Counted from the first letter of the stretch, positions 7,929 through 18,351 are shown. The stretch: DNA of 64,000 nucleotides from Enterobacter mori LMG 25706 (GCF_000211415.1 NZ_GL890774.1:99639-163638); one strand, 5' to 3'. Notes: a model not told the origin generated them from the sequence alone. Program-made: numbers and translations.

Positions 7929-9462
7929 ATGAAGTTGCCCTTTAAGCCACACCTGCTTGTCCTTCTCTGCAGTGCCGGGCTGTTTGCCGCCTCAGGCGTT
8001 ATGTTTGTCAAAAGTCGGGCAACGGAGTCGGTCGTCCCTGCTCCTGTCACGCAACAACCGGCAGCACCTGCCGCAGCCCAGCCCGCCCCTGTCGTCGCAC
8101 CCACGTACACGGCCGCGCAAACCGATCAGTGGGTTGCCCCAGTTGCGCTCTACCCGGATGCCCTGCTGTCGCAAATTTTAATGGCCTCGACCTACCCGTC
8201 AAACGTTATCCAGGCGGCACAGTGGTCAAAAGATAATCCCAAAATGCATGGCGATGCCGCCATTCAGGCCGTTGCTGGTCAGCCGTGGGATCCGAGCGTA
8301 AAGTCGCTGGTGGCGTTTCCTCAGTTGATGTCGCTGATGGGTGAAAATCCGCCCTGGGTCCAAAATCTGGGCGATGCCTTTCTCGCCCAACCGAAAGACG
8401 TAATGGATTCCGTTCAACGCCTGCGCATGCTGGCGCAACAAACCGGTGCATTGCAATCAACGCCACAGCAAACGGCCACGACCGTGACGAAACCTGCCCC
8501 TGCAAAAACCACCACCAGCGAGTCAACAAACACCACCACAAGCCCGACGGTGATCAAAATTGAATCTGCCGATCCGCAGGTGGTTTACGTTCCGACCTAT
8601 AACCCCAATACGGTTTACGGTACCTGGCCAAACGCGGCCTACCCGCCCACCTATTTACCGCCCTCACCCGGGGAGCAATTTACCGACAGTCTGGTCAAGG
8701 GTCTCGGCTTCAGTCTGGGGGTGGCCACAACCTATGCCATCTTCAGCAATATCGACTGGGATGACGACGATGACTGGGACCACCACCATCACGATGATGA
8801 CTGGGATAATCATGGCGGCTATAACCGCAACGGCGATAACAACATCAACATTAACGTTGAGAACTTTAATAAAATCAGCGGACAGCGGCTGACGGATGCC
8901 AACCGCACCTGGCAGCACCACCCCGCCTATCGTGAAGGCGTGCCGTACCCGACCAACCGGCTCAATACCCGTTTCCATTCCACGAAAGCGGCGACAGGGC
9001 TCAGTTCGACGCAGCAAAAACCGGTCAATCGGGATAGCCAGCGTCAGGCCGCATTGAGTCAAATGGAAAAATCGACAGGAAAAACCTTCCCTCAGGCAAC
9101 GCGTCCGACAACCCGAGATGCACCGCGTCAGGCTTCCAGCCAACAGCTGAAGCAGATTTCACAGCGCAATAACTACCGCGGCTACGACAGCAAACCGCAA
9201 ATCGCGAAGCGAACTGAGAATAACCAGTGCGGCCACACAACGACAGGAAAAACGGGTTTCGCAACCCTCACAGCAGCGCACGACCCAGCAGAGAAATATT
9301 CAGCATCGCGCTAATGCGCTGAGCGGCAACGACAGCCGGTCCGGCAACTGGCAAGCCCAGCAGCGTCGGGGCGAGCAGAGCAGACAAGTCGCTGCCCGCC
9401 ATCAGCAGCCCCGTCAGGCCTCAGCCGGACGCGCAGAACACCGTGAATTCCGTCACCGTTAA
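7929..9462 (+). pseudogene. DUF3300 family exported protein (YacH-like), frameshifted near the 3' end
   Basis: Reading from ATG 7929 gives a signal-anchor (KLPFKPHLLVLLCSAGLFAA), an Ala/Pro-rich linker, the DUF3300 domain (about residues 60-270), an Asp/His-rich stretch (DDDDDWDHHHHDDDWD) and a Gln/Arg-rich tail. The frame stops at 9312-9314, but the +1 frame from about 9230 continues as typical family sequence (for example QQRTTQQRNIQHRANALSG) to HREFRHR and a TAA at 9460-9462, just before the DUF2950 gene. One extra base (or two missing) between about 9205 and 9235 explains it. E. coli YacH occupies the same place divergent from acnB. A TATAAT at 7782-7787 may be its -10 box. Function unknown; the protein may still be made with an altered tail of about 30 residues. 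Confidence 0.8.
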
Positions 9463-9472
9463 GGGAGCCGAC

Positions 9473-10264
9473 ATGAAAAGTAAACTACTCTGTGGAATGG
9501 CGTTATTCATGCTTTCGGCCACCGCGATGGCACAGCAATCATTCAGCACGCCAGGCCAGGCAACCGATGCGCTGGTGAGCGCAATCAGTAAGCATGATGA
9601 ACGTGCAATGAGCGACCTGCTTGGGGAGAACTGGCGCGACTTCCTGCCGCCTGAAGGGGTCGACCCGGATGCCGTTGATCGTTTCCTGAGAGACTGGAAA
9701 GTTCGCCATGATACCGCCATCGAGGGCGATGTGGCGCATCTGGTTGTTGGAGAGAGCGACTGGCAGTTGCCGATCCCGGTGATGAAAACCGCTACCGGCT
9801 GGCAATTTGACATTAAAGCAGGCGCCGAAGCGATCCTCACGCGCGAGATTGGGCGGAACGAACTCGGTGCCATCGAGGCGCTGCATGCCTATGTCGATGC
9901 TCAGCAGAGCTATTTTGCGTTGAACCAGAAGTATGCGCAGAAAATTGTCAGTTCTGAGGGGAAAAAGGACGGTCTGTACTGGCCCGTCTCGCCAGGCGAA
10001 GCGCCAAGCCCGCTGGGTCCGGCGTTCAGTCCTAAAGAGCCAGGAGCAGGCTATCACGGCTATCGTTTTCGCATTTTGCCGGATAATAACGGTTTCGCCA
10101 TGATCGCCTGGCCAGTCACTTACGGTCAGACGGGGGTGATGAGCTTCACCATCAATCAGGACGACAAGGTGTACCAGAGCGATCTCGGCAGTGATTCCGC
10201 GAAGAAAGCAAATGCCCTGACCGCATACCCTCTGGATAAGACCTGGCAACCCGTCGCCCCGTAA
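9473..10264 (+). CDS. DUF2950 family exported protein
   Basis: A 263-residue protein with a clear Sec signal peptide (cleavage after AMA, about residue 19) and a DUF2950 domain over the remainder. Genes of this family regularly follow DUF3300 genes, as here: the start lies ten bases after the ancestral DUF3300 stop, with GGGAG as ribosome site. The likely place is the periplasm. The pair may form one functional unit, but I know of no established biochemical activity. It is convergent with the TraT-like gene, with a REP element between them. Confidence 0.85.
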   Translation: MKSKLLCGMALFMLSATAMAQQSFSTPGQATDALVSAISKHDERAMSDLLGENWRDFLPPEGVDPDAVDRFLRDWKVRHDTAIEGDVAHLVVGESDWQLPIPVMKTATGWQFDIKAGAEAILTREIGRNELGAIEALHAYVDAQQSYFALNQKYAQKIVSSEGKKDGLYWPVSPGEAPSPLGPAFSPKEPGAGYHGYRFRILPDNNGFAMIAWPVTYGQTGVMSFTINQDDKVYQSDLGSDSAKKANALTAYPLDKTWQPVAP

Positions 10265-10270
10265 TGCAGG

Positions 10271-10301
10271 CAGGCCGGGTAAGGCGACATCGCCACCCGG
10301 C
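10271..10301. repeat. REP element
   Basis: GCCGGGTAAGGCG, a short spacer and CGCCACCCGGC form the imperfect palindrome of an enterobacterial REP sequence, placed between the convergent DUF2950 and traT-like genes. The same unit appears in part at 1-21. Confidence 0.8.
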
Positions 10302-10308
10302 TGTTTTC

Positions 10309-11040
10309 CTACAGAATATTTGCGACCGATTTCGCCAGCTGCGCTTCCAGAACCGGCTTCGCCTCTTCGAACTTCAGGTTCACCTTGTTGGCGTTAGACA
10401 CCACGCGGGTCTGATACTTCGCACGATCGCCCTGCTCGGTGCTGGTCTGCAGTTTCACGCCAGAGGTACCCTGACGCAGGGCAGCGATATTATCGGTTGT
10501 GACTTTTTCTTTGCTGCGCTCAGAGATCTGCAGGTCAGTCACCATGGTGTAGTTTACATCTTCCACCATGGCGTCTGCCGCCATGCCGATCAGACCCGCC
10601 GCCAGACCCACGCCCAGCGCTGCGCCGGAAGAGTTGCTGTTATAAGCGGTGATCCCGGCACCCAGTGCAGCGCCCACAGCCGCACCTTCATACCCGGTTT
10701 TCAGGTAGCCCTGAGCTTCACGCAGGTCCATTTTGTCGGCTTTCAGGACGTTTGCCTGCACCCAGTAATATGCGCCGTCAGGGGAACTGGTCACTTTATA
10801 GCCCTTAGCAATCAGGTCGTTCGCCAGCAGGGTCTGCAGGTTGCTCATGTCTTTATCGGAGGTGTTTTTAACCTGAATGTAGACCGTTTTCTCGTTGGAT
10901 GGCTCAAGCCAGACGGTTTCACTCATCTGGGTTTTCACTTCCAGGTTGCGTTTCTTCACCGCCGTCGTAACCGCACCGCACCCTGTCAGCGTCAGCGCTG
11001 CCGCCACTAAGCCAATTACCGCCACTTTCTTCACAGACAT
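10309..11040 (-). CDS. traT: TraT-like complement-resistance outer membrane lipoprotein
   Basis: A 243-residue lipoprotein with a signal peptide and lipobox LTGC (Cys around residue 22), closely resembling plasmid F TraT through its full length ([52 protein letters not shown]). F TraT is a surface-exposed lipoprotein giving surface exclusion in conjugation and resistance to complement. Here no other transfer gene is nearby, so a role in serum resistance or envelope structure is more likely than surface exclusion. The start at 11040 ([10 protein letters not shown]) was chosen because it begins the signal peptide; the longer frame adds 51 unlikely residues. It sits between lpd and the DUF2950 gene, where E. 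coli has neither. Confidence 0.88.
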   Translation of the reverse strand: MSVKKVAVIGLVAAALTLTGCGAVTTAVKKRNLEVKTQMSETVWLEPSNEKTVYIQVKNTSDKDMSNLQTLLANDLIAKGYKVTSSPDGAYYWVQANVLKADKMDLREAQGYLKTGYEGAAVGAALGAGITAYNSNSSGAALGVGLAAGLIGMAADAMVEDVNYTMVTDLQISERSKEKVTTDNIAALRQGTSGVKLQTSTEQGDRAKYQTRVVSNANKVNLKFEEAKPVLEAQLAKSVANIL

Positions 11041-11191
11041 GTATTTTCCTTTTTTCGTGTAATAAAAGAGTCCAGAACCCCTAAACCGCGTGGCCAGTAG
11101 CCACACAATGGTGAAAAAAGTATCGGCAGATGAAGGGAAATTTTTAGCGGAAATATCAACAGGATGACTACTAAATCCGGTAGTACCAGGC

Positions 11192-11218
11192 AAAAAAAAA
11201 CGCCTCCGGAGAGGCGTT
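11192..11218 (-). terminator. Terminator of the pdhR-aceEF-lpd operon
   Basis: AACGCCTC (11199-11206), loop CGGA and GAGGCGTT (11211-11218) are followed on the minus strand by nine T (A run 11192-11200). It lies 18 bases after the lpd stop. Confidence 0.92.
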
Positions 11219-11236
11219 TATCAAGCGCAGAGAAAC

Positions 11237-12661
11237 TTATTTCTTCTTCGCTTTCGCGTTTGGCAGGTCGGTGATGCTACCTTCGAACACTTCTGCCGCC
11301 AGGCCCACGGACTCGTGCAGAGTCGGGTGAGCGTGGATGGTCAGCGCGATGTCTTCCGCGTCGCAACCCATTTCGATAGCCAGACCGATTTCACCCAGCA
11401 GCTCGCCGCCGTTGGTACCGACAATTGCACCACCGATCACGCGGTGAGTCTCTTTGTCGAAGATCAGTTTGGTCACGCCATCCGCACAGTCGGAAGCGAT
11501 AGCACGGCCAGAAGCAGCCCACGGGAAGGTGGCGGTTTCGTAGCTGATGCCTTTCTCTTTCGCTTCTTTCTCGGTCAGACCCACCCAGGCAACTTCTGGC
11601 TCGGTGTACGCGATAGATGGGATCACTTTCGGATCGAAGTAGTGTTTCATGCCAGCGATAACTTCAGCGGCAACGTGACCTTCGTGAACACCTTTGTGCG
11701 CCAGCATTGGCTGACCGACGATGTCGCCGATAGCAAAGATGTGCGGCACGTTGGTGCGCAGCTGCTTATCAACGCGGATAAAGCCACGATCGTCCACTTC
11801 CACGCCAGCTGCGCCAGCATTGAGGTTTTTACCGTTCGGCACGCGGCCGATCGCCACCAGCACGGCGTCGTAACGCTGCGCTTCTGCAGGGGCTTTTTTG
11901 CCTTCCATGGAAACGTAAATACCGTCTTCTTTCGCTTCAACGGCAGTCACTTTGGTTTCCAGCATCAGGTTGAATTTCTTGCTGATACGTTTGGTGAAGA
12001 CTTTTACGATGTCTTTGTCGGCTGCCGGGATAACCTGGTCGAACATTTCAACCACGTCGATCTCTGAACCCAGCGCATGGTACACGGTACCCATTTCCAG
12101 ACCGATGATACCGCCGCCCATAACCAGCAGACGCTTAGGAACGGTTTTCAGCTCCAGGGCATCGGTGGAATCCCACACGCGTGGATCTTCATGCGGAATG
12201 AATGGCAGTTCGATTGGGCGAGAGCCTGCCGCGATGATCGCGTTGTCGAAGTTGATCACGGTTTTACCGTTTTCGCCTTCCACTTCCAGGGTGTTCGCAC
12301 CGGTGAATTTACCCAGACCGTTTACCACTTTCACTTTACGGCCTTTGGCCATACCCGCCAGACCGCCGGTCAGCTGAGTGATAACTTTCTCTTTCCAGGT
12401 ACGAATTTTGTCGATATCGGTTTTCGGCTCGCCGAAGACGATACCGTGTTCAGCCAGCGCTTTGGCTTCTTCGATAACTTTCGCTACGTGCAGCAGCGCT
12501 TTAGAAGGGATACAGCCGACGTTCAGACAAACACCGCCGAGGGTGCTGTAACGTTCTACGATGACGGTTTCCAGACCTAAATCCGCGGCGCGGAATGCTG
12601 CGGAGTAACCTGCCGGGCCTGCCCCAAGTACTCCGCCCTGAGTTTTGATTTCTGTGCTCAT
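11237..12661 (-). CDS. lpd: Dihydrolipoyl dehydrogenase (E3)
   Basis: FAD enzyme that reoxidises dihydrolipoamide with NAD+ in the pyruvate and 2-oxoglutarate dehydrogenase complexes and the glycine cleavage system. The 474-residue protein has the redox disulfide GGVCLNVGCIPSK, the NAD-binding GGGIIGLEMG and the C-terminal catalytic HAHPTLHE. Two ATG codons lie in tandem; the second (12661) is five bases from AGAGG and matches E. coli. Oddity: the first strand of the FAD-binding fold reads TQGGVLGAGPAG where relatives have TQVVVLGAGPAG, two Val-to-Gly changes. A palindrome at 12721-12738 and the 175-base gap after aceF suggest its own promoter. Confidence 0.96.
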   Translation of the reverse strand: MSTEIKTQGGVLGAGPAGYSAAFRAADLGLETVIVERYSTLGGVCLNVGCIPSKALLHVAKVIEEAKALAEHGIVFGEPKTDIDKIRTWKEKVITQLTGGLAGMAKGRKVKVVNGLGKFTGANTLEVEGENGKTVINFDNAIIAAGSRPIELPFIPHEDPRVWDSTDALELKTVPKRLLVMGGGIIGLEMGTVYHALGSEIDVVEMFDQVIPAADKDIVKVFTKRISKKFNLMLETKVTAVEAKEDGIYVSMEGKKAPAEAQRYDAVLVAIGRVPNGKNLNAGAAGVEVDDRGFIRVDKQLRTNVPHIFAIGDIVGQPMLAHKGVHEGHVAAEVIAGMKHYFDPKVIPSIAYTEPEVAWVGLTEKEAKEKGISYETATFPWAASGRAIASDCADGVTKLIFDKETHRVIGGAIVGTNGGELLGEIGLAIEMGCDAEDIALTIHAHPTLHESVGLAAEVFEGSITDLPNAKAKKK

Positions 12662-12720
12662 CATGACCTCTTAATTTATACCCGTCGTCCACCGGGTCGT
12701 TCTATCCGCCCGCAGTTTAC

Positions 12721-12738
12721 AAAATTGTTAACAATTTT
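12721..12738 (-). promoter_or_regulatory. Perfect palindrome in the lpd promoter region
   Basis: AAAATTGTTAACAATTTT is a perfect 18-base palindrome about 60 bases upstream of lpd. The same segment is conserved, from memory, in the E. coli lpd promoter, which is repressed by ArcA; the GTTAA core resembles an ArcA site. Assignment to ArcA is inference. Confidence 0.5.
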
Positions 12739-12804
12739 GAAACAACAAACGGCTCACGAATTGTCGCTTTCGCCACTAACCTCACAAACACCCTGAGATT
12801 ATCA

Positions 12805-12831
12805 GAAAAAAGCCGGCCGACTGGCCGGCTT
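12805..12831 (-). terminator. Terminator after aceF
   Basis: AAGCCGGCC (12810-12818), loop GACT, GGCCGGCTT (12823-12831), followed on the minus strand by T from the A run at 12805-12811. It separates aceF from lpd, so lpd is partly transcribed by readthrough and partly from its own promoter. Confidence 0.85.
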
Positions 12832-12836
12832 TTCGA

Positions 12837-14738
12837 TTACATCACCAGGCGGCGAATGTCGCTCAGGGTGTTGTTGATGATGGTGATGAAGCGCGCACCA
12901 TCAGCACCGTCGATCACGCGGTGGTCGAAGGACAGAGAGATTGGCATCATCAGACGCGGCACGAACTCTTTGCCATTCCACACTGGCTCCATCGCGGACT
13001 TGGACACACCGAGGATAGCCACTTCCGGCGCGTTCACAATCGGCGCGAAGTGGGTGGTCCCCAGGCCGCCGATGCTGGAGATAGTGAAGCAGCCGCCCTG
13101 CATTTCGCCGGCAGTCAGCTTACCATCACGCGCTTTCTTGGAGATCACGGTCAGTTCACGGGACAGCTCGGTAATGCTCTTCTTGTTCACGTCTTTGAAG
13201 ACCGGAACAACCAGACCATTTGGCGTATCAACCGCAACACCGATGTTGATGTATTTCTTCAGCGTCAGCTTCTGACCGTCTTCGGACAGAGAACTGTTGA
13301 AGCGTGGCATCTGTTCCAGAGCCGCAGCAACCGCTTTCATGATGAAGACCACTGGGGTGAATTTCACGTCCAGTTTACGCTTCTCAGCTTCGGCATTCTG
13401 CTGTTTACGGAACGCTTCCAGGTCGGTGATATCGGTTTTGTCGAAGTGCGTAACGTGCGGGATCATCACCCAGTTACGGCTCAGGTTAGCACCAGAGATT
13501 TTCTGGATACGACCCAGCTCCACTTCTTCGATTTCGCCGAACTTGCTGAAGTCCACTTTCGGCCATGGCAGCATGCCCGGGATACCGCCACCGGTGGCAG
13601 CAGCTGGAGCCGCTTCAGCGCGTTTCACCGCGTCTTTCACGTAAGTCTGAACGTCTTCGCGCAGGATACGACCTTTACGGCCAGTCCCTTTCACTTTCGC
13701 CAGGTTCACACCGAATTCGCGCGCCAGGCGACGAATCAGCGGGGTAGCGTGGACGTAAGCGTCGTTTTCAGCGAACTCAGATTTGCCTTCCGCTTTTGCA
13801 GCAGGAGCCGCAGCAGGTTTAGACGCCTGAGCCGGTGCAGCAGAAGGTGCCGGAGCAGCCGCGGCAGCCGGAGCTGCGGCAGGCGCAGCGCCTTCCACTT
13901 CGAAGACCATGATCAGAGAGCCGGTAGACACTTTGTCGCCGATGCTGATTTTGATCTCTTTAACGGTACCCGCGAACGGCGCAGGGACTTCCATAGAAGC
14001 CTTGTCGCCTTCAACGGTGATCAGTGACTGTTCAGCGGCAACTTTGTCGCCCACTTTCACCATCACTTCGGTTACTTCAACTTCGTCACCGCCGATGTCC
14101 GGTACATTAACGTCTTTCGCGCCGCCAGCAGCTGCTGGTGCAGCGGCCGGAGCCGGAGCAGCGGCCTGTGCTGGCGCGGCAGCAGGTGCAGCACCCGCCA
14201 CTTCGAAGACCATGATCAGGGAGCCGGTAGACACTTTGTCGCCGGTGTTGATCTTGATCTCTTTAACGGTACCGGCGAACGGAGCTGGCACTTCCATAGA
14301 GGCTTTGTCGCCTTCTACGGTGATCAGTGACTGCTCAGCGGCAACGGTGTCGCCCACTTTCACCAGGATTTCAGTGACTTCAACTTCGTCACCGCCGATG
14401 TCAGGCACGTTCACTTCTTTCGCGCTCGCGGCAGCGGCTGGCGCAGCGGCGGCCGGAGCGGCTTCTTTCTTCTCTTCCTGCGCAGGTGCAGCTGCTGCTG
14501 CACCGTCGGCGGAATCGAAAATCATGATCAGTTTGCCAGTCTCGGTTTTATCGCCAACAGAGACTTTGATCTCTTTAACGATGCCAGCCTGAGGAGACGG
14601 GACTTCCATAGAGGCTTTATCGCCTTCTACGGTGATCAGCGACTGTTCAGCTTCAACTTTGTCGCCTACTTTGACCAGGATCTCGGTGATTTCAACTTCA
14701 TCAGCCCCGATGTCCGGTACATTGATTTCGATAGCCAT
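12837..14738 (-). CDS. aceF: Pyruvate dehydrogenase E2, dihydrolipoyl acetyltransferase
   Basis: Core of the pyruvate dehydrogenase complex; transfers acetyl from lipoamide to CoA. The 633-residue protein has three tandem lipoyl domains, each with GDKASMEVP (lipoyl lysine at 41 and at about 145 and 245), joined by Ala/Pro-rich flexible linkers. A peripheral E1/E3-binding domain follows ([19 protein letters not shown]), then the catalytic domain with [12 protein letters not shown] near the C terminus. The three lipoyl repeats make the DNA at 13900-14730 internally repetitive, a place where assembly or recombination errors can arise. The gene follows aceE by 14 bases in the same operon. Confidence 0.97.
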   Translation of the reverse strand: MAIEINVPDIGADEVEITEILVKVGDKVEAEQSLITVEGDKASMEVPSPQAGIVKEIKVSVGDKTETGKLIMIFDSADGAAAAAPAQEEKKEAAPAAAAPAAAASAKEVNVPDIGGDEVEVTEILVKVGDTVAAEQSLITVEGDKASMEVPAPFAGTVKEIKINTGDKVSTGSLIMVFEVAGAAPAAAPAQAAAPAPAAAPAAAGGAKDVNVPDIGGDEVEVTEVMVKVGDKVAAEQSLITVEGDKASMEVPAPFAGTVKEIKISIGDKVSTGSLIMVFEVEGAAPAAAPAAAAAPAPSAAPAQASKPAAAPAAKAEGKSEFAENDAYVHATPLIRRLAREFGVNLAKVKGTGRKGRILREDVQTYVKDAVKRAEAAPAAATGGGIPGMLPWPKVDFSKFGEIEEVELGRIQKISGANLSRNWVMIPHVTHFDKTDITDLEAFRKQQNAEAEKRKLDVKFTPVVFIMKAVAAALEQMPRFNSSLSEDGQKLTLKKYINIGVAVDTPNGLVVPVFKDVNKKSITELSRELTVISKKARDGKLTAGEMQGGCFTISSIGGLGTTHFAPIVNAPEVAILGVSKSAMEPVWNGKEFVPRLMMPISLSFDHRVIDGADGARFITIINNTLSDIRRLVM

Positions 14739-14752
14739 TATTCTTTTACCTC

Positions 14753-17416
14753 TTACGCCAGACGCGGGTTAACTTTTTCTGCATCGATGTTGAATTTGGT
14801 GATTGCGTCCGCAACCACTTTCTTATCGATTTCGCCACGTTTAGCCAGTTCGCCCAGTGCTGCTACAACCACGTAAGAAGCATCAACTTCGAAGTGGTGA
14901 CGCAGGTTTTCGCGGCTGTCAGAACGACCGAAGCCGTCAGTACCCAGAACGCGATAATCATCAGCTGGAACGTAAGTACGAACCTGCTCTGCGAACAGTT
15001 TCATATAGTCAGTAGACGCCACCGCTGGTGCATCGTTCATCACCTGAGCGATGTACGGAACGCGTGGGGTTTCCATTGGGTGCAGCATGTTCCAGCGCTC
15101 ACAATCCTGGCCATCACGCGCCAGCTCAGTGAAGGAGGTCACAGAGTACACGTCGGAACCCACACCGTAGTCTTTCGCCAGGATCTGTGCTGCTTCACGT
15201 ACGTGACGCAGGATAGAACCGGAGCCCAGCAGCTCAACTTTACCTTTGCTACCTTCGAGGGTTTCGAGTTTGTAGATACCTTTACGGATACCTTCCTCGG
15301 CACCTGCTGGCATTGCCGGCATGTGGTAGTTTTCGTTCAGGGTGGTGATGTAGTAGTAAATGTTCTCTTGCGCTTCACCGTACATGCGGGTCAGACCGTC
15401 ATGCATGATGACTGCCACTTCGTATGCGTAAGACGGGTCGTAAGAGATACAGTTAGGGATAGTCAGAGACTGAATGTGGCTGTGGCCATCTTCGTGCTGC
15501 AGACCTTCACCGTTCAGAGTCGTACGACCGGAGGTACCGCCTACCAGGAAGCCGCGAGCCTGCTGGTCGCCTGCCTGCCAGCACAGGTCACCGATACGCT
15601 GGAACCCGAACATGGAGTAGTAGATGTAGAACGGGATCATCGGCAGGTTGTTGGTGCTGTAAGAAGTCGCAGCAGCCAGCCAGGATGCGCCTGCGCCCAG
15701 CTCGTTGATACCTTCCTGCAGGATCTGACCTTTCTCGTCTTCTTTGTAGTATGCAACCTGCTCACGGTCCTGCGGGGTGTACTGCTGGCCGTTCGGGCTG
15801 TAGATACCGATCTGACGGAACAGACCTTCCATACCGAAAGTACGCGCTTCATCGGCGATGATTGGAACCAGACGATCTTTGATCGACTTGTTCTTCAGCA
15901 TCACGTTCAGGGCACGAACGAAAGCGATAGTGGTAGAGATCTCTTTATTCTGCTCTTCCAGCAGCTGAGAGAAGTCTTCCAGCGCTGGCAGTTCCAGCTT
16001 CTCGGTGAAGTTAGGCTGACGAGCTGGCAGGTAGCCTTTCAGCGCCTGACGACGTTCGTGCAGGTACTTGTGCTCTTCAGACCCTTCCGGGAAGGTGATG
16101 TAAGACAGGTTTTCTACCTGCTCATCGGTCACTGGAACGTTGAAACGGTCGCGGATATAACGCACGCCGTCCATGTTCATTTTCTTAACCTGGTGAGCGA
16201 TGTTTTTACCTTCTGCGGTATCACCCATGCCGTAACCTTTGATGGTATGGGCCAGGATTACAGTCGCTTTACCTTTGGTTTCCTGCGCTTTTTTCAGTGC
16301 AGCGTAGACTTTCTTCGGATCGTGACCACCGCGGTTCAGGGCCCAGATCTGCTCATCAGTCCAGTCTGCAACCAGTGCAGCGGTTTCAGGATATTTGCCG
16401 AAGAAGTGCTCACGAACGTAGGCACCGTCTTTGGATTTGAAGGTCTGGTAGTCACCGTCAACGGTTTCGTTCATCAGCTGGATCAGTTTACCGCTGGTGT
16501 CTTTACGCAGCAGCTCATCCCAACGACCGCCCCACATGACTTTGATCACGTTCCAGCCAGCACCTGCGAAGATACCTTCCAGTTCGTTGATGATCTTGCC
16601 GTTACCGGTTACCGGACCATCCAGACGCTGCAGGTTACAGTTGATGATGAAGCACAGGTTGTCCAGCTTCTCACGGGTTGCAATGGTGATCGCACCTTTG
16701 GATTCTGGCTCATCCATTTCGCCGTCGCCCAGGAAGGCGTAAACGGTCTGCTCGGAGGTGTCTTTCAGACCACGGTGTTCCAGGTATTTCAGGAATTTAG
16801 CCTGGTAGATCGCACCGATTGGGCCCAGACCCATAGATACGGTCGGGAACTGCCAGAATTCAGGCATCAGTTTAGGGTGCGGGTAAGAAGACAGACCTTT
16901 ACCGTGAACTTCCTGACGGAAGTTGTTCATCTGCTCTTCAGTCAGACGACCTTCCAGGAATGCACGTGCATAGATGCCCGGAGAGATGTGGCCCTGGAAG
17001 TACACCAGATCGCCGCCGTCTTTCTCGTTCGCTGCACGGAAGAAGTGGTTGAAGCACACTTCGTAAACGGTCGCAGAAGCCTGGAAGGACGCCATGTGGC
17101 CACCCAGTTCCAGGTCTTTCTTGGATGCGCGCAGAACGGTCATGATGGCGTTCCAGCGGATTGCAGAACGGATACGACGTTCCAGATCCAGATTGCCCGG
17201 GTATTCCGGTTCGTCTTCGACGGCAATCGTGTTTACGTAGTTGCTAGCCCCTGCACCTGAAGCAACCTTCACACCGCCTTTGCGGGCTTCAGAAAGCAGC
17301 TGATCAATCAGATACTGAGCGCGCTCAACACCTTCTTCACGGATGACCGATTCGATCGCCTGTAGCCAGTCGCGAGTTTCGATCGGATCCACGTCATTTT
17401 GGAGACGTTCTGACAT
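14753..17416 (-). CDS. aceE: Pyruvate dehydrogenase E1 component
   Basis: Thiamine-diphosphate enzyme that decarboxylates pyruvate and acetylates the lipoyl groups of AceF. The 887-residue length equals that of E. coli AceE. The TPP-binding motif runs from [10 protein letters not shown] to NCNLQ (about residues 230-265). It is the homodimeric E1 type used by gamma-proteobacteria. Transcribed from the pdhR promoter and possibly from one in the 123-base gap after pdhR, which holds a long palindrome (17456-17503). Pyruvate would induce it by releasing PdhR. Confidence 0.97.
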   Translation of the reverse strand: MSERLQNDVDPIETRDWLQAIESVIREEGVERAQYLIDQLLSEARKGGVKVASGAGASNYVNTIAVEDEPEYPGNLDLERRIRSAIRWNAIMTVLRASKKDLELGGHMASFQASATVYEVCFNHFFRAANEKDGGDLVYFQGHISPGIYARAFLEGRLTEEQMNNFRQEVHGKGLSSYPHPKLMPEFWQFPTVSMGLGPIGAIYQAKFLKYLEHRGLKDTSEQTVYAFLGDGEMDEPESKGAITIATREKLDNLCFIINCNLQRLDGPVTGNGKIINELEGIFAGAGWNVIKVMWGGRWDELLRKDTSGKLIQLMNETVDGDYQTFKSKDGAYVREHFFGKYPETAALVADWTDEQIWALNRGGHDPKKVYAALKKAQETKGKATVILAHTIKGYGMGDTAEGKNIAHQVKKMNMDGVRYIRDRFNVPVTDEQVENLSYITFPEGSEEHKYLHERRQALKGYLPARQPNFTEKLELPALEDFSQLLEEQNKEISTTIAFVRALNVMLKNKSIKDRLVPIIADEARTFGMEGLFRQIGIYSPNGQQYTPQDREQVAYYKEDEKGQILQEGINELGAGASWLAAATSYSTNNLPMIPFYIYYSMFGFQRIGDLCWQAGDQQARGFLVGGTSGRTTLNGEGLQHEDGHSHIQSLTIPNCISYDPSYAYEVAVIMHDGLTRMYGEAQENIYYYITTLNENYHMPAMPAGAEEGIRKGIYKLETLEGSKGKVELLGSGSILRHVREAAQILAKDYGVGSDVYSVTSFTELARDGQDCERWNMLHPMETPRVPYIAQVMNDAPAVASTDYMKLFAEQVRTYVPADDYRVLGTDGFGRSDSRENLRHHFEVDASYVVVAALGELAKRGEIDKKVVADAITKFNIDAEKVNPRLA

Positions 17417-17455
17417 GGGGGTATTCCTTATCTATCTAATACGTTGATTTGTCTG

Positions 17456-17503
17456 GAACCTGTCCCATTGTGCTCTTGGGCAAGAACACAATAAGACAGG
17501 TTC
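17456..17503. other. 48-base near-palindrome between pdhR and aceE
   Basis: GAACCTGTC (17456-17464) pairs with GACAGGTTC (17495-17503); inside it, TTGTG pairs with CACAA and CTT with AAG around a short centre. It can form a long hairpin in the pdhR-aceE transcript. There is no U tail on the minus strand, so it is not a simple terminator. A role in RNA processing, partial attenuation or protein binding is possible; I recall similar sequence at this place in E. coli. Confidence 0.6.
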
Positions 17504-17539
17504 TGCGTTTAGTTGCCGCGCTCTAAAAGTACCTGGCGC

Positions 17540-18304
17540 TTAATCCTTTCGTTGCTGTATGCGGCGTAATGAACGTTCGCGACGCGATTGTTCACGGCTG
17601 CGGTCCAGCAAGATTTCCTCAATGAAAGCCAGATGGCGGTGCGACGCTTCACGCGCCTGCTCCGGTTCCCCGGCCATTATCGCCTCGAATACTCGGGTGC
17701 GATGGTTGCTTACCAGTGGGAGCATCTCCCGACGGGCATACAACAATTCAAAATTCTGACGAACGTTCTGGGCCAGCATCGGCTCCATGCAGCGTAGCAG
17801 ATGGAGGAGCACCACGTTGTGGGCCGCTTCGGTGACGGCGATTTGATACTGGACAACGGCGCTGGACTCGGCGTCTAAATCACCGGACTGCTGTGCCCGT
17901 TCAATGGCCTGATGCAGTTCGCGGATACGCACGCGATCTTCATCAGTGCTGCGAAGGGCGGCGTAATAGGCCGCAATACCTTCAAGCGCGTGACGGGTCT
18001 CAAGCAGATCAAACTGGGATTCTGGGTGGTCAGAGAGAAGTTCTACCAGCGGATCGCTGAAGCTCTGCCACAGGCTGTTTTGCACAAAGGTTCCGCCGCC
18101 CTGGCGACGAAGCAGCAAGCCCTTTGCTTCGAGACGTTGAATAGCCTCACGCAGAGAGGGACGTGAAACGTCGAACTGTTTTGCCAGCTCGCGTTCTGGC
18201 GGAAGTTTCTCACCCGGGCGCAGAGTCCCTTCGAGGATTAAAAACTCCAGCTGCTGCTCAATCACATCAGATAGTTTTGGTTGGCGAATTTTGCTGTAGG
18301 CCAT
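17540..18304 (-). CDS. pdhR: Pyruvate-responsive repressor PdhR
   Basis: GntR-family (FadR subfamily) transcription factor of 254 residues that represses the pdh operon and other genes until it binds pyruvate. Residues 1-75 hold the winged helix-turn-helix ([20 protein letters not shown] then [12 protein letters not shown]), the rest is the all-helical effector domain. First gene of pdhR-aceE-aceF-lpd. Its own operator candidate lies at 18338-18351, about 35 bases upstream of the start. Confidence 0.97.
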   Translation of the reverse strand: MAYSKIRQPKLSDVIEQQLEFLILEGTLRPGEKLPPERELAKQFDVSRPSLREAIQRLEAKGLLLRRQGGGTFVQNSLWQSFSDPLVELLSDHPESQFDLLETRHALEGIAAYYAALRSTDEDRVRIRELHQAIERAQQSGDLDAESSAVVQYQIAVTEAAHNVVLLHLLRCMEPMLAQNVRQNFELLYARREMLPLVSNHRTRVFEAIMAGEPEQAREASHRHLAFIEEILLDRSREQSRRERSLRRIQQRKD

Positions 18305-18337
18305 ATTCCCTGTCTTACGCCTTTTTGCCCGGAGTCC

Positions 18338-18351
18338 ATTGGTCTTACCAC
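18338..18351 (-). promoter_or_regulatory. PdhR operator upstream of pdhR
   Basis: ATTGGTCTTACCAC, i.e. GTGGTAAGACCAAT on the coding strand, matches the PdhR palindrome ATTGGTnnnACCAAT with the usual three-base centre (one arm base differs). Its place just upstream of pdhR fits autoregulation as known in E. coli. Confidence 0.8.

Noticed and set aside
13900-14730. Direct repeats suspected to be a repeat array
   Set aside because: They are the three lipoyl domains of aceF, a normal feature of enterobacterial E2p.
14894-17260. 788-codon open frame on the plus strand
   Set aside because: It lies wholly antisense to aceE, has no family resemblance or ribosome site, and results from the codon bias of aceE; aceE is complete and certain.
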